A stretch of 59,540 nt of DNA, taken from Catenisphaera adipataccumulans. Its GTDB lineage: Bacteria > Bacillota_I > Bacilli_A > Erysipelotrichales > Erysipelotrichaceae. Position numbers and translations under genes: made by a program. The stretch's first letter is position 1. The number at the start of each line of letters is the position of its first letter. Below the pieces are notes generated by a model that saw nothing but the letters and a program-made list of their open reading frames with translations, made no database searches and was not told the DNA's origin. The stretch spans positions 1-59,540 of the forward strand of contig NZ_JACHHK010000010.1 of NCBI RefSeq assembly GCF_014202755.1, written 5' to 3'. Positions 47,002-55,638 of the stretch are shown piece by piece.

Positions 47002-48292
47002 CCAGTTCCTCCTTGATGGCATCGATTCGATCTAATGCTTGTTCCGCCATCTTCTGCTTGCGTTCATTCTTCCGACATTTTTCATTAAACTGCAGAATGC
47101 CGAAATTCGCATTCATCGGCTGAAAATGCTTCGGATCACAATGCGTGATGTAATAGGCTTGTGAGCCCATGATGCAAGTGCGTCCGAACACGATCGGTTC
47201 CTGTTCCGAAACCAGACGCGCCAGGTTGATGCCGGCAATCAGGCCCGATGCACATGATTCTACATATCCTTCGACGCCTGTCAGCTGCCCGGCAAAGAAT
47301 AAATCATCCCGCAGTCTGGACTGATACGTTTCACGCAGCACCTGCGGACTGGAAATAAACGAATTGCGGTGCATGACGCCATAGCGAGCGAATTCAGCAT
47401 GTTCCAGGCCGGGGATCATACGGAAGACCCGGCGTTGTTCCGGCCAAGTCAGATGGGTCTGGAACCCGACGATATTGTACATCGTTGCAGCCACGTTATC
47501 CTGCCGCAGCTGTACGACTGCGGTCGGATGTTCATCCGGGCTGCGCTGCAGACCGACTGGCTTCAAAGGCCCAAACAACATGGTCTTCCGGCCGCGCCGG
47601 GCCATTTCCTCGATCGGCATACAGCCTTCAAAATAGGTTTGTTCAAAATCGTGCATCCTCGCACATTCCGCATGCACCAAGGCGTCATAGAAAGCATCGA
47701 ATTCTTCCTGGTTCATCGCACAGTTGATATAACTAGCCTCCCCACGGTCATAGCGTGATTTATAATACGCTTTTGAAAAATCAATGGACTCTTTTTCAAT
47801 GATCGGTGCTGCCGCATCATAGAAATGAAATGTTTCCGTGTGCAGCGTGTCGATGATCGATTGTGTCAGTGCCTCACTGGTCAGCGGTCCGGTCGCGATC
47901 AAGCATGGACCATTTGGAATCTCAGTGACTTCTTCATGAGTGATCCGCACCAACGGATGGTTCTGAAGCACATCCGTGATGTACTGTGAAAAACCTGTAC
48001 GGTCTACCGCCAGGGCACTGCCGGCCGGCACGGCATGGAGATCGGCGGATCTCATGATCAGCGAATCCAGCCGGCGCAGTTCTTCTTTTAATATGCCGAC
48101 CGCATTGTTCAAAGAATTGCTGCGTAACGAATTGGAGCAGACCAATTCCGCAAATTGTTCCGTATGAAAAGCGGCCGGATACTGAACCGGCCGCATTTCG
48201 ATCAGATGAACGGGGATATTTCGTTTGACGCACTGCCAGGCGGCTTCACTGCCTGCCAGACCAGCGCCGATAATAGTTACTTCAGGCTTCAT
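46994..48292 (-). CDS. trmFO: Methylene-tetrahydrofolate-tRNA (m5U54) methyltransferase TrmFO
   Basis: TrmFO uses folate and FAD to methylate U54 in the T-loop of tRNAs. The 432 residues begin [20 protein letters not shown] with the FAD-binding GxGxxG, followed by [13 protein letters not shown] and the C-terminal [12 protein letters not shown]. The start at 48292 lies 11 bp before the topA stop; AAAGGA is upstream at a rather long spacing. Confidence 0.95.
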   Translation of the reverse strand: MKPEVTIIGAGLAGSEAAWQCVKRNIPVHLIEMRPVQYPAAFHTEQFAELVCSNSLRSNSLNNAVGILKEELRRLDSLIMRSADLHAVPAGSALAVDRTGFSQYITDVLQNHPLVRITHEEVTEIPNGPCLIATGPLTSEALTQSIIDTLHTETFHFYDAAAPIIEKESIDFSKAYYKSRYDRGEASYINCAMNQEEFDAFYDALVHAECARMHDFEQTYFEGCMPIEEMARRGRKTMLFGPLKPVGLQRSPDEHPTAVVQLRQDNVAATMYNIVGFQTHLTWPEQRRVFRMIPGLEHAEFARYGVMHRNSFISSPQVLRETYQSRLRDDLFFAGQLTGVEGYVESCASGLIAGINLARLVSEQEPIVFGRTCIMGSQAYYITHCDPKHFQPMNANFGILQFNEKCRKNERKQKMAEQALDRIDAIKEELDG

Positions 48293-50414
48293 CTTTTTTC
48301 TTTTCCTTTTTCGGTTCTTTCTTGATGTAGTGACATTTTGGATAATTCGAACATCCAATGAACATCTTCCCGTAACGCGAACGACGACGTACCAATTCAT
48401 GCCCGCATACCGGACACATTTCTCCGGTCGGCTCCGCTTTCGGCTTTTCTTTTAACGGAACGATCGTCTTACATTCCGGATAGTTGGAACATGCCCAGAA
48501 CATTCCGTATTTGCCGCGTTTGATGACCATCGGCGCACCGCACTTCGGGCAGAATTTTTCTTCCTTGGCTTCTTCTGGTTCATCGATGTTCTCGGTATAT
48601 TTACACTTAGGAAAATTGATGCAGGAAATGAATTTACCATATTTCCCATTGCGGTACACCAGCTCGCCGCCGCATTTCGGGCATTTCTTGCCGACTTTCT
48701 CCAGCTCCTTTTTCGGCATTTTTTCATATGCCTGATCGACCAATGGCTGGAAATTGTCATAAAAGGATCGTAAATAGGCTACATTGTCTTTTTTGCCTTC
48801 GGCAATTTCATCCAATGTCTTTTCCATTTCCGCTGTATATTCGACATTGATCACGCTGGAGAAATACTGGCGCAGTTTTTCATCGGTCAAGATGCCTTGC
48901 TGGGTCGGAACAAAGACTTTTGTCTTACTGGTTTCCGAAGCTTTTTCCAACGTTGCATAACCGCGCTTCTGCAGCGTATCGATGATCGTCGCATACGTGC
49001 TCGGGCGGCCGATGGATTTTTCTTCCAGTTCCTTGATCAAACGTGCTTCGGTATAACGTGCCGGCGGTTCGGTAAAGTGCTGCTTGCCCTCGACATGAAC
49101 ATCTTTTAGGATGTCTCCTTTCTTTAGTTCCGGCAGCAGTTCATCTTTGGATTTTTCATATTTTCCATAGACTTTTGTATAACCATCGAATGTCATGGTC
49201 TGACCGGTCGCCTTAAACTGACAGCCGTCGTGTTCCATTGTGACGGAAGTCGCATCAAAAACAGCTTCTTTCATCAAACTTGCCAGTGTGCGTGCATAAA
49301 TCAAAGAATACAAACGATATTCTTCCGGCTTTAAATACTGTCGAATGGATTCCGGCGTATAGTTGATATTTGTCGGTCGAATGGCTTCATGGGCATCCTG
49401 CGCATTGGCACTGTTTTTCTGATGAACTTTTCCATGATATTCCTTGCCATAGGTTTTATCAATATAATCCATGGCATCGTTGACAAAAAGATCAGACAGC
49501 CGTGTGGAATCGGTACGCATATAGGAAATCAAACCTTCCTGACGGCCGCCCAGATCAATACCTTCATACAGACGCTGCGCAACGCTCATGGTCCGGCGGG
49601 CACCGAAGCCTAATTTAATGCTGGCTTCCTGCTGCAAAGTCGAGGTTGTAAACGGCAGTTTCGGTTGTTTGGTTTTCTTCCGTTTGGTTACTGCAGTGAC
49701 TTCAAAATCTCCCTGGCAGCGATCTACAATAGCATCTGCCTGTTCCTTATTGGAGATTTTTGGTTTTTTGCCATCCACTTTCGACAGCGTGGCCTCAAAC
49801 TTCCGGCGATTTTTCGCTGCCTGCGCATGCACGGTCCAATACTCTTCCGGTTTGAACGCTTTGATTTCATTTTCCCGATCAACGATCAATCGTAACGCAA
49901 CAGACTGAACGCGGCCGGCGGATTTGGAACGGATCTTATTCTGCAGCAATTTGCTTAATTTAAAGCCGATGATGCGGTCCAACATCCGGCGGGTTTCCTG
50001 CGATTTGACCAGATTCATGTCAATTTTACGCGGCTCATCCAAAGCAGCCAGCACAGTCGGTTTGGTGATTTCATGGAATACGATGCGATTATTTTCGTCG
50101 GTATTCAAACCCAGGACCCGGGCCAGATGCCAGGCAATGGCTTCTCCTTCCCGGTCAGGGTCGCTTGCCAGATAGACATCTTTGGCTTTTTTCGTCAACT
50201 CTTTTAGTTCTTTGACAGTTTCCCGTTTATCACGGCTGATGGAATATTTCGGTTCGAAATTGTTTTCGATATCGATTCCCAGTCTTTCTTTTCCTGAGGT
50301 AGATAAATCACAGATATGACCTTTACTGGAAACAACTTTGTAGTCGCTTCCTAAATATTTTTCAATCGTCTTCGCTTTGGAAGGCGACTCCACGATCACT
50401 AAATGTTTCTTCAT
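48282..50414 (-). CDS. topA: DNA topoisomerase I
   Basis: Type IA topoisomerase, relaxing negative supercoils. The 710 residues have the TOPRIM domain ([30 protein letters not shown]), the active-site region with [13 protein letters not shown], and three C-terminal zinc ribbons ([30 protein letters not shown]). A strong GGAGG sets the start at 50414. It heads topA-trmFO-xerC. Confidence 0.97.
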   Translation of the reverse strand: MKKHLVIVESPSKAKTIEKYLGSDYKVVSSKGHICDLSTSGKERLGIDIENNFEPKYSISRDKRETVKELKELTKKAKDVYLASDPDREGEAIAWHLARVLGLNTDENNRIVFHEITKPTVLAALDEPRKIDMNLVKSQETRRMLDRIIGFKLSKLLQNKIRSKSAGRVQSVALRLIVDRENEIKAFKPEEYWTVHAQAAKNRRKFEATLSKVDGKKPKISNKEQADAIVDRCQGDFEVTAVTKRKKTKQPKLPFTTSTLQQEASIKLGFGARRTMSVAQRLYEGIDLGGRQEGLISYMRTDSTRLSDLFVNDAMDYIDKTYGKEYHGKVHQKNSANAQDAHEAIRPTNINYTPESIRQYLKPEEYRLYSLIYARTLASLMKEAVFDATSVTMEHDGCQFKATGQTMTFDGYTKVYGKYEKSKDELLPELKKGDILKDVHVEGKQHFTEPPARYTEARLIKELEEKSIGRPSTYATIIDTLQKRGYATLEKASETSKTKVFVPTQQGILTDEKLRQYFSSVINVEYTAEMEKTLDEIAEGKKDNVAYLRSFYDNFQPLVDQAYEKMPKKELEKVGKKCPKCGGELVYRNGKYGKFISCINFPKCKYTENIDEPEEAKEEKFCPKCGAPMVIKRGKYGMFWACSNYPECKTIVPLKEKPKAEPTGEMCPVCGHELVRRRSRYGKMFIGCSNYPKCHYIKKEPKKEKKKDEA

Positions 50415-50439
50415 AAAGTTCCTCCGATGTTCACGATAC

Positions 50440-50468
50440 ATAAAACTATAAAAAAAACGTTTTGTCAA
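50440..50468 (-). promoter_or_regulatory. topA promoter
   Basis: On the minus strand a perfect TTGACA (50463-50468), 17-bp spacer and TTTTAT (50440-50445). The spacer is T-rich; the -10 match is weak, which may make the promoter sensitive to supercoiling. Confidence 0.55.
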
Positions 50469-50471
50469 TTA

Positions 50472-51209
50472 TTATATCTCATCAAGATCTTCCATTCCGC
50501 AAAGGATATTTGCTCCCTGGCTGATCAGTAGGTTGCACCCTGGATACGCTGAATCATTGAAAGACGTCGGCAGACAATAGACCGGAACGGATAAATCGAT
50601 GCACTCCTTCACCGTCAGCATCGTACCGCTTTTATAAGTTGCCTGAATGACGATCAAGGCGTTTGAAAACGCGGCAATCAAACGATTTCGCCATGGAAAG
50701 TGAAAGGCTTTCGGCGGCGAGCCCATCGGGTACTCACTGATGATCAAATGATGGGTACGCATTGTTTCATACAATATCTTATTTTCCTTCGGATAGATAC
50801 GGTCGATCCCGCAGCCAAGAATACCGATGGTCGATGTATCCAAGGCAGCCTGGTGCGATGCGGCATCGATGCCTTTTGCCAGACCGGACACAATGGTATA
50901 ACGATGCTTTACACGATTGACGACCTGTACCGTTTGTTTCAGTCCTTCCATCGAGCACTGACGGGAGCCGACGATCCCGATACATGGCGTGCCGGCCAGT
51001 TCCCAATGCCCCTGATAAAATAAGATCCAGGGCGGATAACGCAGCCGGCGCAGACAATCAGGATATGCCGGATCCACAATGGTCACATATTCATAAGGAT
51101 ATACGATCGGTTCATAAGGCTCTTCATCGCGGATGGCTTTGCCGATCTGCTGCCAGCTGCCGTCGTATTGGACCGCATACCATAAGATCGCACTTCGTAA
51201 TGCATTCAT
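50472..51209 (-). CDS. dprA: DNA processing protein DprA
   Basis: DprA loads RecA on incoming single strands during transformation. The 245 residues contain the Rossmann-like core: GIVGSRQCS, IVSGLAKGIDAASHQAAL, LGCGIDRIYPKEN, and FPWRNRLIAAFS. The C-terminal winged helix of longer members is missing. The start at 51209 has no binding site; instead the short hairpin TTCCG-TATAT-CGGAA lies just before it, and a TATATC or GTATAT box 5-6 nt upstream may be the -10. It has its own transcription unit between the rnhB terminator and topA. Confidence 0.9.
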   Translation of the reverse strand: MNALRSAILWYAVQYDGSWQQIGKAIRDEEPYEPIVYPYEYVTIVDPAYPDCLRRLRYPPWILFYQGHWELAGTPCIGIVGSRQCSMEGLKQTVQVVNRVKHRYTIVSGLAKGIDAASHQAALDTSTIGILGCGIDRIYPKENKILYETMRTHHLIISEYPMGSPPKAFHFPWRNRLIAAFSNALIVIQATYKSGTMLTVKECIDLSVPVYCLPTSFNDSAYPGCNLLISQGANILCGMEDLDEI

Positions 51210-51230
51210 ATTCCGATATACGGAAAAAAT

Positions 51231-51255
51231 AAAAAAGAGACAAAAGACTTGTCTC
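51231..51255 (-). terminator. Terminator of the lepB-rbgA-rnhB operon
   Basis: GAGACAA (51237-51243) pairs with TTGTCTC (51249-51255), followed by a T-run on the minus strand. It overlaps the rnhB stop. Confidence 0.88.
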
Positions 51256-51853
51256 AAAATAAGCGCGGTTCCAGCTGTTCTTTGACCGGCGCATAACTAC
51301 GGCGATGGCACGGCAGTACGCCGAACCGCCGCAGCGCTTCCTTGTGCTGCTTGGTCGGATAGCCTTTGTGTTTCGCAAATCCGTACTGCGGATACAAAGC
51401 ATCCAAGTGATACATATAATGATCCCGGCTGACTTTTGCCAAAATACTGGCAGCAGCGATCGAAATGGATTTATGATCTCCCTTGATGATCGATTCCACA
51501 TGTTTATGCAGACCATCAAGCGGCATCGCATCCGTCAGCACGATATCGGCCGGCGCTGCTTTCGCAATCTGGAACATTGCTTCCTGATCGGCCCGGTAAA
51601 TGTTTTTCCTATCAATGGTCTGCTCATCGACGAATTCGATATCATACCATACGGCATCTTGTTTGATGACCGCAAACAGCCGTTCTCTTTTCTTTTCGCT
51701 CAGACGTTTGGAATCATCCAATTCCGGGTTGGTATAACCATCCGGAAAGACGACCCCGGCAACGACCAGCGGGCCTGCCATTGGTCCGCGGCCGGCTTCA
51801 TCTAAACCGACAATGGTTCTATGAAATTTGTTTTCCAACGGATTTTCAATCAT
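51254..51853 (-). CDS. rnhB: Ribonuclease HII
   Basis: RNase HII removes RNA from RNA-DNA hybrids and single ribonucleotides. The 199 residues show the catalytic Asp-Glu in VGLDEAGRGPMAGPLV, DSKRLSEKKRE and the later SIAAASILAKVSRD. It overlaps rbgA by 8 bp, a conserved Firmicute pairing. Confidence 0.96.
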   Translation of the reverse strand: MIENPLENKFHRTIVGLDEAGRGPMAGPLVVAGVVFPDGYTNPELDDSKRLSEKKRERLFAVIKQDAVWYDIEFVDEQTIDRKNIYRADQEAMFQIAKAAPADIVLTDAMPLDGLHKHVESIIKGDHKSISIAAASILAKVSRDHYMYHLDALYPQYGFAKHKGYPTKQHKEALRRFGVLPCHRRSYAPVKEQLEPRLF

Positions 51854-52694
51854 TTGGCATCTCCCATGTAAAGGTTCCGCAGCGACAATCGCGGATATCT
51901 TTGATAAAAGCTTTCATCAAGCGGTCATCATCAATTTCACCTTTTTTCAGATAACCACGTTTACGGGCAATTTCCTGCAGCGTGTCATACGGCTGCTCAT
52001 GAATGGGTACTTGATAATAGTCTTCAAATACTTCCGGATGATTTTGGCCCAGCCAGCTGCAGGCATACAAAGCCAGATCATCCATCGGCACGATTGTATC
52101 ATTGATGCTGCCGATCAATGCTAATTTCAATCCGATCGTTTGATCCTCAAACTTCGGCCATAACACACCTGGCGTGTCCAGCAGTTCGATGTCTTTTCCT
52201 AAACGGATCCACTGCAGGCTTTTGGTTACCCCTGGTTTATTGGCCGTCTGGGCAGCCTTGCGGCCGGCAAGCGCATTGATCAATGTGCTCTTTCCGACAT
52301 TCGGGATCCCGCAGACCATCGCACGCAAAGGCCGCGGACGGATGCCGCGCCGTTTTTGCTTTTCGATCAGCGGAGCGCACAATTGGCGGCTGGCTTTGAC
52401 GATGTCATTTTTATATCGTCCGGCAGTCAGATCCAATGCCAGAGCTGCCACCCCTTCCGTCTGAAAATAATTGATCCATTCGGCCGTTTTCTCAGCCTCA
52501 GCCATGTCTTTTTTGGACAGAACGATCAGCCGCGGTTTGTTTTTGACCAGTTCATCCAGCATCGGGTTCTTACTGGAAAAAGGGATGCGGGCATCCCGTA
52601 TTTCGATCACAAAGTCGACCATTTTTAGGCTTTGTTCCATTTGGCGTTTGGCCTTGGTCATATGACCTGGATACCACTGAATGGACCGGGCCAT
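51846..52694 (-). CDS. rbgA: Ribosome biogenesis GTPase RbgA (YlqF)
   Basis: RbgA acts late in 50S assembly. The 282 residues show the circularly permuted order of GTPase motifs: SKKD (G4) first, then GIPNVGKST (G1) and DTPG (G3), followed by a C-terminal helical domain. It shares 1 bp with lepB (TAATG). Confidence 0.96.
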   Translation of the reverse strand: MARSIQWYPGHMTKAKRQMEQSLKMVDFVIEIRDARIPFSSKNPMLDELVKNKPRLIVLSKKDMAEAEKTAEWINYFQTEGVAALALDLTAGRYKNDIVKASRQLCAPLIEKQKRRGIRPRPLRAMVCGIPNVGKSTLINALAGRKAAQTANKPGVTKSLQWIRLGKDIELLDTPGVLWPKFEDQTIGLKLALIGSINDTIVPMDDLALYACSWLGQNHPEVFEDYYQVPIHEQPYDTLQEIARKRGYLKKGEIDDDRLMKAFIKDIRDCRCGTFTWEMPND

Positions 52695-53311
52695 TATTTC
52701 ATCCCCATATTACTGAGCGGCAAAAGCACAAAAACACCTTCGCCGAAAATCTGACTTTTCTTGATCGGTCCGACATCCGCATAGCGGGAGTCCTTTGAAT
52801 AAGGACGATTATCACCCATGACAAAGTATTCATCATCATCCAGAGTGACTTCATCGAAATCCATATTAAAATAGCCAAACTGATCAATCATTTCCTGACG
52901 ATAAGATTCATTGATATAATCCGATTCATCCAGTGCTTTCCCGTCAATATAAATCGTTTCATTTTTACACGAGATCGTTTCCCCCGGCAAGCCGATCACT
53001 CGTTTGACCCAATGTTCGGTTTCGCCGGTATCTTCGTTTTTCATCGTAATGACGACGATCTCCCCGCGTTTGACTTCCGAATTCGTCAGTACGGTAAAAC
53101 GGTTCGTAAAACCATATTCTCCGTTCAGCAGCGTCGGTTTCATACTGCGGCCGACGACGGTGACCGGATAGGCGATGAAATTGATAAATACCATGATGAT
53201 AATGGCACAGATCACAAATACTTTGACAAAATCCAGAATATCCTCGCCTAACGTCCGTTCATCGTCTTCGTTGTAATCGAGTTCAGATTTCTTTTTCTGT
53301 TCTTTGCTCAT
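52694..53311 (-). CDS. lepB: Signal peptidase I
   Basis: It cleaves signal peptides of exported proteins. The 205 residues carry a charged N-terminus, one membrane helix (about 30-49), catalytic Ser56 (GRSMKPTL) and Lys103 (WVKRVIGLPGE), and box E MGDNRPYSKDSR. GAGG precedes the ATG. It heads lepB-rbgA-rnhB. Confidence 0.95.
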   Translation of the reverse strand: MSKEQKKKSELDYNEDDERTLGEDILDFVKVFVICAIIIMVFINFIAYPVTVVGRSMKPTLLNGEYGFTNRFTVLTNSEVKRGEIVVITMKNEDTGETEHWVKRVIGLPGETISCKNETIYIDGKALDESDYINESYRQEMIDQFGYFNMDFDEVTLDDDEYFVMGDNRPYSKDSRYADVGPIKKSQIFGEGVFVLLPLSNMGMK

Positions 53312-53331
53312 AATCTATTTCCTCTCAATTG

Positions 53332-53356
53332 AAAAAAAGCCGAGGTAAGTCGGCTT
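53332..53356 (-). terminator. Terminator of rplS
   Basis: AAGCCGA (53337-53343) pairs with TCGGCTT (53350-53356), with seven U on the minus strand. Confidence 0.87.
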
Positions 53357-53357
53357 C

Positions 53358-53705
53358 TTAGCGAATTTCTTTGATACGTGCTGATTTTCCAGAACGGTTG
53401 CGTAAGTAAGTCAACTTGTTACGACGAACTTTACCGTTGCGAACAACTTCAATGTGGTCAATGGCCGGTGAATGCAGCGGGAATTTACGCTCCACACCAA
53501 TTCCACTGGACATTTTACGAACTGTAAACGTTTCAGAAATACCGCCGCCGCTGCGTTCGATCACAACACCTTCGAACACCTGGATACGGCTCTTGTTACC
53601 TTCTTTGATACGAACATGAACTCGTACCGTGCTGCCGGTACGGAATTCCGGAATATCGCTTTTTAACTGCGATTTAGTAATTTCATTCACCAACTGTAAA
53701 TTCAT
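53358..53705 (-). CDS. rplS: 50S ribosomal protein L19 (bL19)
   Basis: The 115 residues contain the L19 pattern [20 protein letters not shown] and the [18 protein letters not shown] end. AAGGAGG sets the start at 53705. It lies after trmD, but with its own promoter and a 70-nt leader. Confidence 0.97.
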   Translation of the reverse strand: MNLQLVNEITKSQLKSDIPEFRTGSTVRVHVRIKEGNKSRIQVFEGVVIERSGGGISETFTVRKMSSGIGVERKFPLHSPAIDHIEVVRNGKVRRNKLTYLRNRSGKSARIKEIR

Positions 53706-53779
53706 ACGTTTTTCCTCCTTGTCACACATGCGATTTACTTGTTCATTCGCACATTGTGCCAGCGGAACAATCGCTTAAA
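53706..53779 (-). promoter_or_regulatory. Candidate L19 leader
   Basis: The short 5' untranslated region of rplS has pairing potential (for example GCGATTGTTC with GAACAAGTAAATCGC across its middle). It is in the right place and size range for the L19 leader described in low-GC Gram-positives. I have not fitted the consensus. Confidence 0.45.
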
Positions 53780-53780
53780 T

Positions 53781-53809
53781 ATGTTACCATATCAGTTTTT
53801 GTTTTTCAA
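53781..53809 (-). promoter_or_regulatory. rplS promoter inside the end of trmD
   Basis: On the minus strand TTGAAA (53804-53809), 17-bp spacer, TAACAT (53781-53786) preceded by TGG, an extended -10. The -35 box lies in the last codons of trmD. Confidence 0.68.
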
Positions 53810-54514
53810 TATATCATCCACAATTTTTTGATCCGAAGCCGATAATTCCTTGTTTTCCAACAAGTCAGGACGGTGCCGTGCCGTATTGATCAGTGCCTGC
53901 TCATGACGCCATGCGGCAATTTTCGCATGATGTCCGCTCAGCAGTACTTCCGGTACCCGTTTACCGTCATAAACTTCCGGACGAGTATACTGCGGATACT
54001 CCAGCAGACCGCTGCTGAATGAATCATCCGCACTGGAATCCGCTTTGATGACCCCCGGTACCAGCCGAAGGATCGCATCACACATCACTGCACAAGCCGG
54101 TTCCCCGCCGGTGAGCACAAAATCCCCCAGAGAAATCTGAACATCCGCATAGTCGCGGATCCGTTCATCAAAGCCTTCATAGTGTCCGCAGATGAAGATC
54201 AAATGAGAACGAAGCGCCAGTTTTTCAGCCATCTGCTGATTGAATGTCTTTCCTTGCGGACTGAGCAGGATCACCGTGCTGTCTTCGGTGCGGATCGATG
54301 CCAGCGCATCCAGGATCGGCTGACACATCAGCAGCATTCCGGCGCCGCCGCCGTACGGCGTATCATCTACATGCCCGTGTTTTTCCTTCGTAAATGTGCG
54401 GAAATCAATGGTTTCAAACGAAAACAAATCTTTTTCATATGCACGTTTGATGATGCTCGTCCCGATCAATGACTGAAAATAGTCCGGGAATAATGTCAAT
54501 ACCGATATCTTCAT
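53792..54514 (-). CDS. trmD: tRNA (guanine-N1)-methyltransferase TrmD
   Basis: TrmD makes m1G37 and prevents frameshifting. The 240 residues show the SPOUT trefoil-knot segments: GGGAGMLLMCQP, ICGHYEGFDERI and ISLGDFVLTGGEPA. The start at 54514 overlaps the rimM stop by 4 bp. Confidence 0.96.
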   Translation of the reverse strand: MKISVLTLFPDYFQSLIGTSIIKRAYEKDLFSFETIDFRTFTKEKHGHVDDTPYGGGAGMLLMCQPILDALASIRTEDSTVILLSPQGKTFNQQMAEKLALRSHLIFICGHYEGFDERIRDYADVQISLGDFVLTGGEPACAVMCDAILRLVPGVIKADSSADDSFSSGLLEYPQYTRPEVYDGKRVPEVLLSGHHAKIAAWRHEQALINTARHRPDLLENKELSASDQKIVDDILKNKN

Positions 54515-55005
54515 CGCAGTCCCTCTATTTCCCGGATGTGGATCGTCTTGGCTTCCGGATCGACAGCAAGAATAAAGGCCGGCACATACGGACATAAAAA
54601 AGTTCCTTTGCCGCTGCTGATCCGCAGCACCGCATTCGCACCCGTCTCCAGAATATCGGTCACTTCCCCTAGTTCTTCATTCTGTTCGTTGTATACCGTG
54701 CAATGCATCAGCTGATAATAGTAATAGTGACCGTCTTCGGGTTCCGGCAAATCTTCTTCACGGATGTACAGATCCATCGGCTTGATGGCTTCTGCCTGTT
54801 CGATGGTACGGATCTCTTCAAACTGGCAGTAGCCAAATCCTTTTTGGATGCGGAATGATACAACCGTCAGCGGCCGTTGGTTTTCCGTATAAAGCGTCTG
54901 CCCGGATGCAAAACGCTCGGCCGGCGAATCGGTCGTCAACTGAATTTTACAGACTCCTTTGAGCCCGTGCGTATTGATTATGGTTCCTACTTTCTGCATA
55001 GACAC
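54511..55005 (-). CDS. rimM: 16S rRNA processing protein RimM
   Basis: RimM assists assembly of the 30S head around S19. The 164 residues begin with GTIINTHGLKGVCKI and end with a PRC-barrel (LGEVTDILETGANAVLRIS; VDPEAKTIHI). AAGAGG precedes the ATG, which comes right after the khpA terminator. Confidence 0.94.
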   Translation of the reverse strand: MSMQKVGTIINTHGLKGVCKIQLTTDSPAERFASGQTLYTENQRPLTVVSFRIQKGFGYCQFEEIRTIEQAEAIKPMDLYIREEDLPEPEDGHYYYYQLMHCTVYNEQNEELGEVTDILETGANAVLRISSGKGTFLCPYVPAFILAVDPEAKTIHIREIEGLR

Positions 55006-55010
55006 CTCTT

Positions 55011-55039
55011 AAAAAAAGCAGGATGTGAACTCACATCCT
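55011..55039 (-). terminator. Terminator between khpA and rimM
   Basis: AGGATGTGA (55020-55028) pairs with TCACATCCT (55031-55039) over 2 nt, with seven U on the minus strand. It overlaps the khpA stop. rimM-trmD have no obvious promoter of their own, so it probably lets part of the transcripts through. Confidence 0.85.
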
Positions 55040-55286
55040 AATATGCTTCAAATTTTACCGAAACGCGTTTTTTCTCATCCCGTGCTGCAACAGACATCAT
55101 CTGACGCAGACTGGCCGCCATCGAGCCGTTGCGTCCGATCAAACGGGCGACATCTTCGCTGGCTGCATACACATACAACAAAATTTCATTGTCGTTGGTA
55201 GATGTCATCGTTTTTACCGATAAAGACTTATCATCTTCGACCAGCGGACAGCACAGATCATACAACGTTTTTTCTAAATCAACCAT
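55038..55286 (-). CDS. khpA: KH-domain RNA-binding protein KhpA (YlqC)
   Basis: KhpA is a small RNA-binding protein that pairs with KhpB (Jag) in several Firmicutes and affects cell size. The 82 residues contain the KH motif RLIGRNGSMAASLRQMM. It follows rpsP by 2 bp, the conserved order. Confidence 0.95.
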   Translation of the reverse strand: MVDLEKTLYDLCCPLVEDDKSLSVKTMTSTNDNEILLYVYAASEDVARLIGRNGSMAASLRQMMSVAARDEKKRVSVKFEAY

Positions 55287-55288
55287 GA

Positions 55289-55558
55289 TTACTTCGCAAA
55301 TTTAGAATCATGAAATTCTTTCATGATGCCTTGTTTTGATAAAATAGAACGAACGGTATCCGATGGCTGTGCACCGTTCTGCAGCCATTTCATCGCTTTT
55401 TCTTTATCTAACTTGACTTGGTCCTTTTCTAACAATGGGTTGTATGTACCGATTTCCTCGATGATGCGGCCGTCACGCGGACTGCGGGAATCAGCAGCGA
55501 CGATCCGATAAAACGGATGTCCTTTTTTACCCATTCTCTTTAAACGTAATTTAACCAT
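55289..55558 (-). CDS. rpsP: 30S ribosomal protein S16 (bS16)
   Basis: The 89 residues begin [20 protein letters not shown] and include the DSRSPRDGR motif of S16. AAAGGAAGG is upstream. First gene of rpsP-khpA-(terminator)-rimM-trmD. Confidence 0.97.
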   Translation of the reverse strand: MVKLRLKRMGKKGHPFYRIVAADSRSPRDGRIIEEIGTYNPLLEKDQVKLDKEKAMKWLQNGAQPSDTVRSILSKQGIMKEFHDSKFAK

Positions 55559-55590
55559 TGTTTATACCTTCCTTTTCTAAGACAGTCACA

Positions 55591-55619
55591 ACTCTATCAT
55601 AGATAAAAAAAGGTGTCAA
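55591..55619 (-). promoter_or_regulatory. rpsP promoter embedded in the ffh terminator
   Basis: On the minus strand TTGACA (55614-55619), a 17-bp spacer, TAGAGT (55591-55596) preceded by TGA. The -35 box is part of the 3' arm of the ffh terminator stem. Confidence 0.75.
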
Positions 55620-55636
55620 GTATTTTTACTTGACAC
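55605..55636 (-). terminator. Terminator of ffh
   Basis: GTGTCAAGT (55613-55621) pairs with ACTTGACAC (55628-55636), followed by seven U on the minus strand. Confidence 0.9.
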
Positions 55637-55638
55637 TT

